Source of the DNA: Xylocopa sonorina | Taxonomy: Eukaryota; Arthropoda; Insecta; Hymenoptera; Apidae | Length of the DNA: 64,000 bases | Assembly: GCF_050948175.1 (NCBI RefSeq) | Contig: NW_027490092.1 | Location: forward strand, 806,001-870,000 | Direction of reading: 5' to 3' | Shown: in pieces, positions 24,801 through 36,800 of the stretch | Layout: every line of letters starts with the position of its first letter | How positions within the stretch are numbered: position 1 is the stretch's first letter | Made by a program: the position numbers and the translations under genes | The notes under the pieces: generated by a model | Told to the model about the DNA's origin: nothing | The model's input: only the letters and a program-made list of their open reading frames with translations | Database searches by the model: none

Positions 24801-27800
24801 AAGCATTAGAACTCTATTGCTACGATACGTAGACATCTGCAAACGCTATTTCCTAGCGAGGAAGTGTAGTATTTACATTCATTTGAGTCGTAGACGAGGA
24901 ATGCATAACTCTTCACAATGAATATTATATCCTATCATTAAACATAGATAAGAGATGCAATATCTCGTTTTAAGAAGCATTAGAACTCTATTGCTACGAT
25001 ACCTAGACATCTGCAGACGCTATTTCCTAGCGAGGAAGTGTCGCATTTACATTCCTTTGAAGTGTAGACGAGGAATACATGACACTTCGCAATGAATATT
25101 ATATCTTATCATGAAACATAGATATGAGATGCAATATCTCGTTTTAAGAAGCATTTGAACTCTATTGCTTCGATACGTAGGCGTCTGCAAACGCTATTTC
25201 CTTGCAAGGAAGTGTCGCATTTACATTCAATTGAATCGTAGACGAGGAATACATGATACTTCGCAAATTATATTATATCTTACCATGAAACATAGAAATG
25301 ATTTGCGATATCGGGGTTTTAAGAAGCATTAGAAAGCTATTGCTACGATACGTAGACATCTGCAAACGCTATTTCCTAGCGAGGAAGTATCGCATTCACA
25401 TTCATTTGAAGTGTAGACGAGGAATACATAACACTTCGCAAATCATTTTATATCTTACCATGAAACATAGAAATGAGATGCGATGTCGCGTTTTAAGAAT
25501 CATATGAACTCTATTGCTACGATACGTAGGCATCTGCAAACGCTATTTCTTGGCAAGGAAGTGTCGCATTTACATTCATTTGAAATGTAGACGAGGAATA
25601 CATATCACTTCGCAAATCATATTATACCTTACCATGAAACATAGAAATGAGATGCGATATCGCGTTTTAAGAATCATAACAACTCTATTGCTACGCTACG
25701 TAGACATCTGCAAACGCTATTTCCTTGCAAGGAAGTGTCGCATTTACATTCATTTGAAGTGTAGACGAGGAATACATAACACTTCGCAAATCATATTATA
25801 TCTTACAATGAAACATAGAAATGAGATGCGATATCGCGTTTTATGAAGCATTAGAACTCTATTGCTACGATACGTAGACATCTGCAAACGCTATTTCCTA
25901 GCGAGGAAGTGTAGCATTTACATTCATTTGAGTCGTAGACGAGGAATGCATAACTCTTCACAATGAATATTATATCTTATCATGAAACATAGATAAGAGA
26001 TGCAATATCTCGTTTTAAGAAGCATTAGAACTCTATTGCTACGATACCTAGACATCTGCAGACGCTATTTCCTAGCGAGGAAGTGTCGCATTCACATTCA
26101 TTTGGAGTGTAGACGAGGAATACATAACACTTCGCAAATCATATTATACCTTACAATGAAATATAGAAATGAGATGCGATATCGCGTTTTAAGAATCATA
26201 AGAACTCTATTGCTACGATAGGTAGACATCTGCAAACGCTATTTCCTTGCAAAGAAGTGTCGCATTCACATTCATTTGAAGTGTAGACGAGGAATACATA
26301 ACACTTCGCAAATCATATTATATCTTACCATGAAACTTAGAAGTGAGATGCGATATCGCGTTTTAAGAAGCATTAGAACTCTATCGCTACGATACCTAGA
26401 CATCTGCAGGCGCTATTTTCTAGCAAGGAAGTGTCACATTTACATTCATTTGAAGTGTAGACAAGGAATACATAACACTTCGCAAATCATATTATATCTT
26501 ACCATGAAACATAGAAATGAGATGCGATATCGCGTTTTCAGAAGCAATAGAACTCTATTGCTACGATAGGTAGACATCAGCAGACGCTATTTCCTTGCAA
26601 GGAAGTGTCGCATTTATATTCATTTTAATCGTATACAAGGAATGCATAACACTTTGCAATGAATATTATATCTTATAATGAAACATAGATATGAGATGCA
26701 ATATCTCGTTTTAAGAAGCATTTGAACTCTATAGCTACGATACCTAGACATCTGCAGACGCTATTTCCTAGCAAGGAAGTGTCGCCTTTACATTCATTTG
26801 AAGTGTAGACGAGGAATACATGACACTTCGCCAATCATATTATATCTTACCATGAAACATAGAAATGAGATGCGATATCGCGTTTTAAAAAGCATTAGAA
26901 ATCTATTGCTACGATACGTAGACATCTGCAAACGCTATTTCCTAGCGAGGAAGTGTCGCATTCACATTCATTTGAAGTGTAGACGAGGAATGCATAACAC
27001 TTCGCAAATCATATTATATCTTACCATGAAACATAGAAATGAGATGCGATAACGCGTTTTAAGGATCATAAGAACTCTATTGCTACGATACGAAGACATC
27101 TGCAAACGCTATTCCCTAGCGAGGAAGTGTCGCATTTACATTCATTTGAATCGTAGACGAAGAATGCATAACACTTCACAAATCATATTTTATCTTACCA
27201 TGAAAGATAGAAATGAGATGCGATATCGCGGTTTAAGAATCGTTAGAACTCTATTGCTACGATACGTAGACATCTGCAAACGCTATTTCCTTGCAAGGAA
27301 GTGTCGCGTTTACATTCATTTGAAGTGTAGACGAGGAATACATAACACTTCACAAATCATATTTTATCTTACCATGAAAGATAGAAATGAAATGCGATAT
27401 CGCGGTTTAAGAATCGTTAGAACTCTATTGCTACGATACGTAGACATCTGCAAACGCTATTTCCTTGCAAGGAAGTGTCGCGTTTACATTCATTTGAAGT
27501 GTAGACGAGGAATACATGACACTTCGCAAATCATATTATATCTTACCATGAAACATAGAAATGAGATGCGATATCGCGTTTTAAGAAGCATTAGAACTCT
27601 ATTGCTACGATACGTAGACATCTGCAAACGCTATTTCCTTGCAAGGAAGTGTCGCGTTTACATTCATTTGAAGTGTAGACGAGGAATACATGACACTTCG
27701 CAAATCATATTATATCTTACCATGAAACATTGAAATGAGATGCGATATCGCGGTCCAAGAAGCATTAGAAAGCTATTGCTACGATATGTAGACATCTGCA

Positions 27801-29310
27801 AACGCTATTTCCTAGCGAGGAAGTATCGCAATCACATTCATTTGAAGTGTAGACGAGGAATACATAACACTTCGCAAATCATGTTATATCTTACCATGAA
27901 ACATAGAAATGAGGTGCGATATCGCGTTTTAAGAAGCATTGGAAATCTATTGCTACGATACGTAGACATCTGCAAACGCTATTTCCTAGCGAGGAAGTGT
28001 CGCATTCACATTCATTTGAAGTGTAGACGAGGAATGCATAACACTTCGCAAATCATATTATATCTTACCATGAAACATAGAAATGAGATGCGATAACGCG
28101 TTTTAAGGATCATAAGAACTCTATTGCTACGATACCTAGACATCTGCAGACACTATTTCCTATCAAGGAAGTGTCACATTTACATTCATTTGAAGTGCAG
28201 ACGAGGAATACATAACACTTCGCAAATCATATTATATCTTACCATGAAACATAGAAATGAGATACGATATCGCGTTTTAAGAATCATTAGAAATCTATTG
28301 CTACGATATGTAGACATTTGCAAACGCTATTTCCTTACAAGGAAGTGTCGCATTTACATTCATCTGAATCGTAGACGAAGAATGCATAACACTTCACAAA
28401 TCATATTTTATCTTACCATGAAAGATAGAAATGAGATGCGATATCGCGGTTTAAGAATCGTTAGAACTCTATTGCTACGATACGTAGACATCTGCAAACG
28501 CTATTTCCTTGCAAGGAAGTGTCGCGTTTACATTCATTTGAAGTGTAGACGAGGAATACATGACACTTCGCAAATCATATTATATCTTACCATGAAACAT
28601 AGAAATGAGATGCGATATCGCGTTTTAAGAAGCATTAGAACTCTATTGCTACGATACGTAGACATCTGCAAACGCTATTTCCTTGCAAGGAAGTGTCGCG
28701 TTTACATTCATTTGAAGTGTAGACGAGGAATACATGACACTTCGCAAATCATATTATATCTTACCATGAAACATAGAAATGAGATGCGATATCGCGATCC
28801 AAGAAGCATTAGAAAGCTATTGCTACGATATGTAGACATCTGCAAACGCTATTTCCTAGCGAGGAAGTATCGCAATCACATTCATTTGAAGTGTAGACGA
28901 GGAATACATAACACTTCGCAAATCATGTTATATCTTACCATGAAACATAGAAATGAGGTGCGATATCGCGTTTTAAGAAGCATTGGAAATCTATTGCTAC
29001 GATACGTAGACATCTGCAAACGCTATTTCCTAGCGAGGAAGTGTCGCATTCACATTCATTTGAAGTGTAGACGAGGAATGCATAACACTTCGCAAATCAT
29101 ATTATATCTTACCATGAAACATAGAAATGAGATGCGATAACGCGTTTTAAGGATCATAAGAACTCTATTGCTACGACGATACCTAGACATCTGCAGACAC
29201 TATTTCCTATCAAGGAAGTGTCACATTTACATTCATTTGAAGTGCAGACGAGGTATACATAACACTTCGCAAATCATATTATATCTTACCATGAAACATA
29301 GAAATGAGAT
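21849..29310. repeat. Large segmental duplication, copy 2 (about 7.5 kb)
   Basis: It starts at the AACATAGAAGTGAGATGCG unit and ends where GAGATACCATATC in copy 1 becomes GAGATGCGATATC. It has two extra monomers near 22.7-23.0 kb and lacks one D-type monomer near 26.7 kb. Small differences also exist, such as CATTAAACATAG near 24,940 against CATGAAACATAG. The copies are not clonal and have drifted for some time. Confidence 0.9.
24654..24784 (+). repeat. 132-bp shortened monomer, second copy
   Basis: Identical 42-bp deletion junction at 24,717/24,718 in copy 2 of the large duplication. These two are the only units I found that lack the whole TTCC-N6-GGAA element. Confidence 0.9.
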
Positions 29311-29400
29311 GCGATATCGCGTTTTCAGAAGCAATAGAACTCTATTGCTACGATAGGTAGACATCTGCAGACGCTATTTCCTTGCAAGGAAGTGTCGCAT

Positions 29401-29860
29401 TTATATTCATTTTAATCGTATACAAGGAATGCATAACACTTTGCAATGAATATTATATCATATAATGAAACATAGATATGAGATGCAATATCTCGTTTTA
29501 AGAAGCATTTGAACTCTATAGCTACGATACCTAGACATCTGCAGACGCTATTTCCTAGCAAAGAAGTGTCGCATTTACATTCGTTTTAATCGTATACGAG
29601 GAATGCATAACACTTTGCAATGAATATTATATCTTATAATGAAACATAGATATGAGATGCAATATCTCGTTTTAAGAAGCATTTGAACTCTATAGCTACG
29701 ATACCTAGACATCTGCAGACGCTATTTCCTAGCAAAGAAGTGTCGCATTTACATTCGTTTTAATCGTATACGAGGAATGCATAACACTTTGCAATGAATA
29801 TTATATCTTATAATGAAACATAGATATGAGATGCAATATCTCGTTTTAAGAAGCATTTGA
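29401..29860 (+). repeat. Type D run (near-identical units)
   Basis: Successive D units differ by only a few bases. TATCATATAATG appears in the first against TATCTTATAATG in the next, and TATACAAGG against TATACGAGG. CTATAGCTACGATACC is present in two and CTATTGCTACG in the last. This is the longest D run in this part and looks like recent local amplification of one unit. Confidence 0.82.
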
Positions 29861-32404
29861 ACTCTATTGCTACGATACCTAGACATCTGCAGACGCTATT
29901 TCCTAGCAAGGAAGTGTCGCCTTTACATTCATTTGAAGTGTAGACGAGGAATACATGACACTTCGCCAATCATATTATATCTTACCATGAAACATAGAAA
30001 TGAGATGCGATATCGCGTTCTAAGAAGCATTAGAAATCTATTGCTACGATACGTAGACATCTGCAAACGCTATTTCCTAGCGAGGAAGTGTCGCATTCAC
30101 ATTCATTTGAATTGTAGACGAGGAATGCATAACACTTCGCAAATCATATTATATCTTACCATGAAACATCGAAATGAGATGCGATAACGCGTTTTAAGGA
30201 TCATAAGAACTCTATTGCTACGATACGTAGACATCTGCAAACGCTATTCCCTAGCGAGGAAGTGTCGCGTTTACATTCATTTGAAGTGTAGACGAGGAAC
30301 ACATGACACTTCGCAAATCATATTATATCTTACCATGAAACATAGAAATGAGATGCGATATCGCGTTTTAAGAAGCATTAGAACTCTATTGCTACGATAC
30401 GTAGATATCTGCAAACGCTATTTCCTTGCAAGGAAGTGTCGCGTTTACATTCATTTGAAGTGTAGACGAGGAACACATGACACTTCGCAAATCATATTAT
30501 ATCTTACCATGAAACATAGAAATGAGATGCGATATCGCGATCCAAGAAGCATTAGAAAGCTATTGCTACGATATGTAGACATCTGCAAACGCTATTTCCT
30601 AGCGAGGAAGTATCGCAATCACATTCATTTGAAGTGTAGACGAGAAATACATAACACTTCGCAACTCATATTATATCTTACCATGAAACATAGAAATGAG
30701 ATGCGATATTGCGTTTTAAGAATCATAAGAACTCTATTGCTACGATACGTAGACATCTGCAAACGCTATTTCCTTGCAAGGAAGTGTCGCATTTACATTC
30801 ATTTGAATCGTAGACGAAGAATGCATAACACTTCGCAATGAATATTATATCTTATCATGAAACATAGATATGAGATGCAAAATCTCGTTTTAAGAAGCAT
30901 TTGAACTCTATTGCTACGATACCTAGACATCTGCAGACGCTATTTCCTAGCAAGGAAGTGTCGCCTTTACATTCATTTGAAGTGTAGACGAGGAATACAT
31001 GACACTTCGCAAATCATATTATATCTTACCATGAAACATAGAAATGAGATGCGATATCGCGTTTTAAGAAGCATTAAAAATCTATTGCTACGATACGTAG
31101 ACATCTGCAAACGCTATTTGCTTGCAAGGAAGTGTCGCGTATACATTCATTTGAAGTGTAGACGAGGAATACATGACACTTCGCAAATCATATTATATCT
31201 TACCATGAAACATAGAAATGAGATGCGATATCGCGTTTTAAGAAGCATTAGAACTCTATTGCTACGATACGTAGACATCTGCAAACGCTATTTCCTTGCA
31301 AGGAAGTGTCGCGTTTACATTCATTTGAAGTGTAGACGAGGAATACATGACACTTCGCAAATCATATTATATCTTACCATGAAACATAGAAGTGAGATGC
31401 GATATCGCGTTTTAAGAAGCATTAGAACTCTATCGCTACGATACCTAGACATCTGCAGGCGCTATTTTCTAGCAAGGAAGTGTCACATTTACATTCATTT
31501 GAAGTGTAGACAAGGAATACATAACACTTCGCAAATCATATTATATCTTACCATGAAACATAGAAATGAGATGCGATATCGCGTTTTCAGAAGCAATAGA
31601 ACTCTATTGCTACGATAGGTAGACATCTGCAGACGCTATTTCCTTGCAAGGAAGTGTCGCATTTATATTCATTTTAATCGTATACAAGGAATGCATAACA
31701 CTTTGCAATGAATATTATATCTTATAATGAAACATAGATATGAGATGCAATATCTCGTTTTAAGAAGCATTTGAACTCTATAGCTACGATACCTAGACAT
31801 CTGCAGACGCTATTTCCTAGCAAAGAAGTGTCGCATTTACATTCGTTTTAATCGTATACGAGGAATGCATAACACTTTGCAATAAATATTATATCTTATA
31901 ATGAAACATAGATATGAGATGCAATATCTCGTTTTAAGAAGCATTTGAACTCTATTGCTACGATACCTAGACATCTGCAGACGCTATTTCCTAGCAAGGA
32001 AGTGTCGCCTTTACATTCATTTGAAGTGTAGACGAGGAATACATGACACTTCGCAAATCATATTATATCTTACCATGAAACATAGAAATGAGATGCGATA
32101 TCGCGTTTTAAGAAGCATTAAAAATCTATTGCTACGATACGTAGACATCTGCAAACGCTATTTCCTAGCGAGGAAGTGTCGCATTCACATTCATTTGAAG
32201 TGTAGACGAGGAATGCATAACACTTCGCAAATCATATTATATCTTACCATGAAACATAGAAATGAGATGCGATAACGCGTTTTAAGGATCATAAGAACTC
32301 TATTGCTACGATACGTAGACATCTGCAAACGCTATTCCCTAGCGAGGAAGTGTCGCATTCACATTCATTTGATGTGTAGACGAGGAATACATAACACTTC
32401 GCAA

Positions 32405-33120
32405 ATCATATTATATCTTACCATGAAACATAGAAATGAGATGCGATATCGCGTTTTAAGAATCATAAGAACTCTATTGCTACGATACGTAGACATCTGC
32501 AAACGCTATTTCCTTGCAAGGAAGTGTCGCATTTACATTCATTTGAAGTGTAGACGAGGAATACATAACACTTCGCAAATCATATTATATCTTACCATGA
32601 AACATAGAAATGAGATGCGATATCGCGTTTTAAGAATCATAAGAACTCTATTGCTACGATACGTAGACATCTGCAAACGCTATTTCCTTGCAAGGAAGTG
32701 TCGCATTTACATTCATTTTAATCGTATACGAGGAATGCATAACACTTTGCAATGAATATTACATCTTATAATGAAACATAGATATGAGATGCAATATCTC
32801 GTTTTAAGAAGCATTTGAACTCTATTGCTACGATACCTAGACATCTGCAGACGCTATTTCCTAGCAAAGAAGTGTCGCATTTACATTCGTTTTAATCGTA
32901 TACGAGGAATGCATAACACTTTGCAATGAAAATTATATCTTACCATGAATCATGGAAATGAGATGCGATATCGCGTTTTATGAAGCATTAGAAATCTATT
33001 GCTACGATACCTAGACATCTGCAGACGCTATTTCCTAGGAAAGAAGTGTCGCATTTACATTCATTTGAAGTGTAGACGAGGAATACATGACACTTCGCAA
33101 ATCATATTATATCTTACCAT
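32405..33120. repeat. Segment paired with 41,105-41,820 (offset 8,700 bp)
   Basis: About 716 bp recurs exactly 50 monomers (8,700 bp) downstream. It includes the D-type pair, AATATTACATCTTATAATG, ACCATGAATCATGGAAATG and TTTCCTAGGAAAGAAG. Few differences are visible, such as TAAGAATCATAAG against TAAGAAACATAAG. Confidence 0.82.
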
Positions 33121-34099
33121 GAATCATAGAAATGAGATGCGATATCGCGTTTTAAGAAGCATTAGAAATCTATTGCTACGATACGTAGACATCTCCAAAT
33201 GCTATTTCTTTGAAAGGAAGTGTCGGTATTTACATTCATTTGAAGTGTAGACGAGGAATACATAACACTTCGCAAATCATATTATATCTTACCATGAAAC
33301 ATAGAAATAAGATGCGATATCGCGTTTTAAGAATCATAAGAACTCTATTGCTACGATACCTAGACATCTGCAAACGCTATTTCCTAGCGAGGAAGTGTCG
33401 CATTTACATTCATCTGAATCGTAGACGAGGAATGCATAACACTTCGCAATGAATATTTTATCTTATCATGAGACATAGATATGAGATGCAATATCTCGTT
33501 TTAAGAAGCACTTGAACTCTATTGCTACGATACCTAGACATCTGCAGACGCTATTTCCTAGCAAGGAAGTGTCGCATTTACATTCATTTGAAGTGTAGAC
33601 GAGGAATACATAACACTTCGCAAATCACATCATATCTTACCATGAAACATAGATATGAGTTGCGATATTGCGTTTTAAGAAGCATTAGAAAGCTATTGCT
33701 ACGATACGTAGACATCTGCAAACGCTATTTCCTAGCGAGGAAGTATCGCATCCACATTCATTTGAAGTGTAGACGAGGAATACATAACACTTCGCAAATC
33801 ATGTTATATCTTACCATGAAACATAGAAATGAGATGCGATATCGCGTTTTAAGAAGCATTAGAAATCTATTGCTACGATATGTAGACATCTGCAAACGCT
33901 ATTTCTTTGCAAGGAAGTGTCGCATTTACATTCATTTGAAGTGTAGACGAGGAATACATAACACTTCGCAAATCATATTATATCTTACCATGAAAGATAG
34001 AAATGAGATGCGATATCGCGCTTTAAGAATCATAAGAACTCTATTGCTACGATACGTAGACATCAGCAAACGCTATTCCCTTGCAAGGAAGTGTCGCAT

Positions 34100-34620
34100 T
34101 TACATTCATTTTAATCGTATACGAGGAATGCATAACACTTTGCAATGAATATTATATCTTATAATGAAACATAGATATGAGATGCAATATCTCGTTTTAA
34201 GAAGCATTTGAACTCTATTGCTACGATACCTAGACATCTGCAGACGCTATTTCCTAGCAAAGAAGTGTCGCATTTACATTCGTTTTAATCGTATACGAGG
34301 AATGCATAACACTTTGCAATGAAAATTATATCTTATAATGAAACATAGATATGAGGTGCAACATCTCGTTTTAGGAAGCATTTGAACTCTATAGCTACGA
34401 TACCTAGACATCTGCAGACGCTATTTCCTAGCAAAGAAGTGTCGCATTTACATTCGTTTTAATCGTATACGAGGAATGCATAACACTTTGCAATGAATAT
34501 TATATCTTATAATGAAACATAGATATGAGATGCAATATCTCGTTTTAAGAAGCATTTGAACTCTATTGCTACGATACCTAGACATCTGCAGACGCTATTT
34601 CCTAGCAAAGAAGTGTCGCA
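34100..34620 (+). repeat. Type D run, 34.1-34.6 kb
   Basis: Three D-type units in a row, with variants GAGGTGCAACATCTCG and TTTTAGGAAGC near 34,354-34,376. The run is followed by ACCACGAATCGTGG, a local inverted repeat around 34,683-34,696. The related unit near 32,945 has ACCATGAATCATGG. Confidence 0.8.
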
Positions 34621-34710
34621 TTTCCATTCATTTGAAGTGTAGACGAGGAATACATGACACTTCGCAAATCATATTATATCTTACCACGAATCGTGGAAAT
34701 GAGATGCGAT

Positions 34711-35755
34711 ATCGCGTTTTATGAAGCATTAGAAATCTATTGCTACGATACCTAGACATCTGCAGACGCTATTTCCTAGGAAAGAAGTGTCGCATTTAAA
34801 ATTCATTTGAAGTGTAGAGGAGGAATACATGACACTTCGCAAATCATATTATATCTTACCATGAATCATAGAAGTGAGATGCGATATCGCGTTTTAAGAA
34901 GCATTAGAAGTCTATTGCTACGATACGTAGACATCCCCAAACGCTATTTCTTTGAACGGAAGTGTCGCATTTACATTCATTTGAAGTGTAGACGGGGAAT
35001 ACATAACACTTCGCAAATCACATTATATCTTACCATGAAACATAGAAATGAGTTGCGATATCGCGTTTTAAGAATCATAAGATCTCTATTGCTACGATAC
35101 GTAGACATCTGCTAACGCTATTTCCTAGCGAGGAAGTGTCGCATTTACATTCATCTGAATCGTAGACGAGGAATGCATAACACTTCGCAATGAATATTAT
35201 ATCTTATCATGAAACATAGATATGAGATGCAATATCTCGTTTTAAGAAGCACTTGAACTCTATTGCTACGATACCTAGACATCTGCAGACGCTATTTCCT
35301 AGCAAGGAAGTGTCGCATTTACATTCATTTGAACTGTAGACGAGGAATACATAACACTTCGCAAATCACATTATATCTTACCATGAAACATAGAAATGAG
35401 TTGCGATATTGCGTTTTAAGAAGCATTAGAAAGCTATTGCTACGATACGTAGACATCTGCAAACGCTATTTCCTAGCGAGGAAGTATCGCATCCACATTC
35501 ATTTGAAGTGTAGACGAGGAATACATAACACTTCGCAAATCATGTTATATCTTACCATGAAACATAGAAATGAGATGCGATATCGCGTTTTAAGAAGCTT
35601 TAGAAGTCTCTTGCTACGATACGTAGACATCTGCAAACGCTATATGCTAGCGAGGAAGTGTCGCATTCACATTCGTTTGAAGTGTAGACGCGGAATACAT
35701 AACACTTCGCAAATCATATTATATCTTACCATGAAACATAGAAATGAGATGCGAA
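34711..35755. repeat. 1,045-bp tandem duplication, copy 1
   Basis: Six monomers plus one base. A +1 insertion (CATTTAAAATTCATTT near 34,796-34,811) explains the odd length. I saw no difference from copy 2 over the compared 1,045 bp. The crossover lies within the shared ATCGCGTTTTA stretch: the flanks differ just upstream (T at 34,710 against A at 35,755) and just downstream of copy 2 (AAGAAG against ATGAAG). Confidence 0.9.
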
Positions 35756-36800
35756 ATCGCGTTTTATGAAGCATTAGAAATCTATTGCTACGATACCTAG
35801 ACATCTGCAGACGCTATTTCCTAGGAAAGAAGTGTCGCATTTAAAATTCATTTGAAGTGTAGAGGAGGAATACATGACACTTCGCAAATCATATTATATC
35901 TTACCATGAATCATAGAAGTGAGATGCGATATCGCGTTTTAAGAAGCATTAGAAGTCTATTGCTACGATACGTAGACATCCCCAAACGCTATTTCTTTGA
36001 ACGGAAGTGTCGCATTTACATTCATTTGAAGTGTAGACGGGGAATACATAACACTTCGCAAATCACATTATATCTTACCATGAAACATAGAAATGAGTTG
36101 CGATATCGCGTTTTAAGAATCATAAGATCTCTATTGCTACGATACGTAGACATCTGCTAACGCTATTTCCTAGCGAGGAAGTGTCGCATTTACATTCATC
36201 TGAATCGTAGACGAGGAATGCATAACACTTCGCAATGAATATTATATCTTATCATGAAACATAGATATGAGATGCAATATCTCGTTTTAAGAAGCACTTG
36301 AACTCTATTGCTACGATACCTAGACATCTGCAGACGCTATTTCCTAGCAAGGAAGTGTCGCATTTACATTCATTTGAACTGTAGACGAGGAATACATAAC
36401 ACTTCGCAAATCACATTATATCTTACCATGAAACATAGAAATGAGTTGCGATATTGCGTTTTAAGAAGCATTAGAAAGCTATTGCTACGATACGTAGACA
36501 TCTGCAAACGCTATTTCCTAGCGAGGAAGTATCGCATCCACATTCATTTGAAGTGTAGACGAGGAATACATAACACTTCGCAAATCATGTTATATCTTAC
36601 CATGAAACATAGAAATGAGATGCGATATCGCGTTTTAAGAAGCTTTAGAAGTCTCTTGCTACGATACGTAGACATCTGCAAACGCTATATGCTAGCGAGG
36701 AAGTGTCGCATTCACATTCGTTTGAAGTGTAGACGCGGAATACATAACACTTCGCAAATCATATTATATCTTACCATGAAACATAGAAATGAGATGCGAA
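35756..36800. repeat. 1,045-bp tandem duplication, copy 2
   Basis: Direct tandem copy, carrying the same +1 insertion near 35,841-35,856 and the same odd states CATCCCCAAACGC, CTGCTAACGC and GCTATATGCTAGCG. A related older segment lies at about 42,461-43,070, with GCTATTTGCTAGCG. Confidence 0.9.

Larger units (their letters stand above)
29311..34710. repeat. Mosaic A/B/C/D satellite, 29.3-34.7 kb
   Basis: About 31 units. The marker GTTTTCAGAAGCAATAGAAC occurs at 29,321 and 31,583, 2,262 bp (13 x 174) apart. A 1,044-bp offset links about 30,911-31,100 with 31,955-32,145. D-type runs lie near 29,401-29,860, 31,661-31,940, 32,701-32,945 and 34,100-34,620. A +1 insertion (TGTCGGTATTTAC) lies at about 33,225. 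Nothing but satellite. Confidence 0.87.

Noticed and set aside
34683..34696. ACCACGAATCGTGG as a special regulatory dyad
   Set aside because: It is a decayed form of ACCATGAATCATGG at about 32,943 and 41,643, itself two substitutions from the ordinary ACCATGAAACATAG. It was probably formed by chance.
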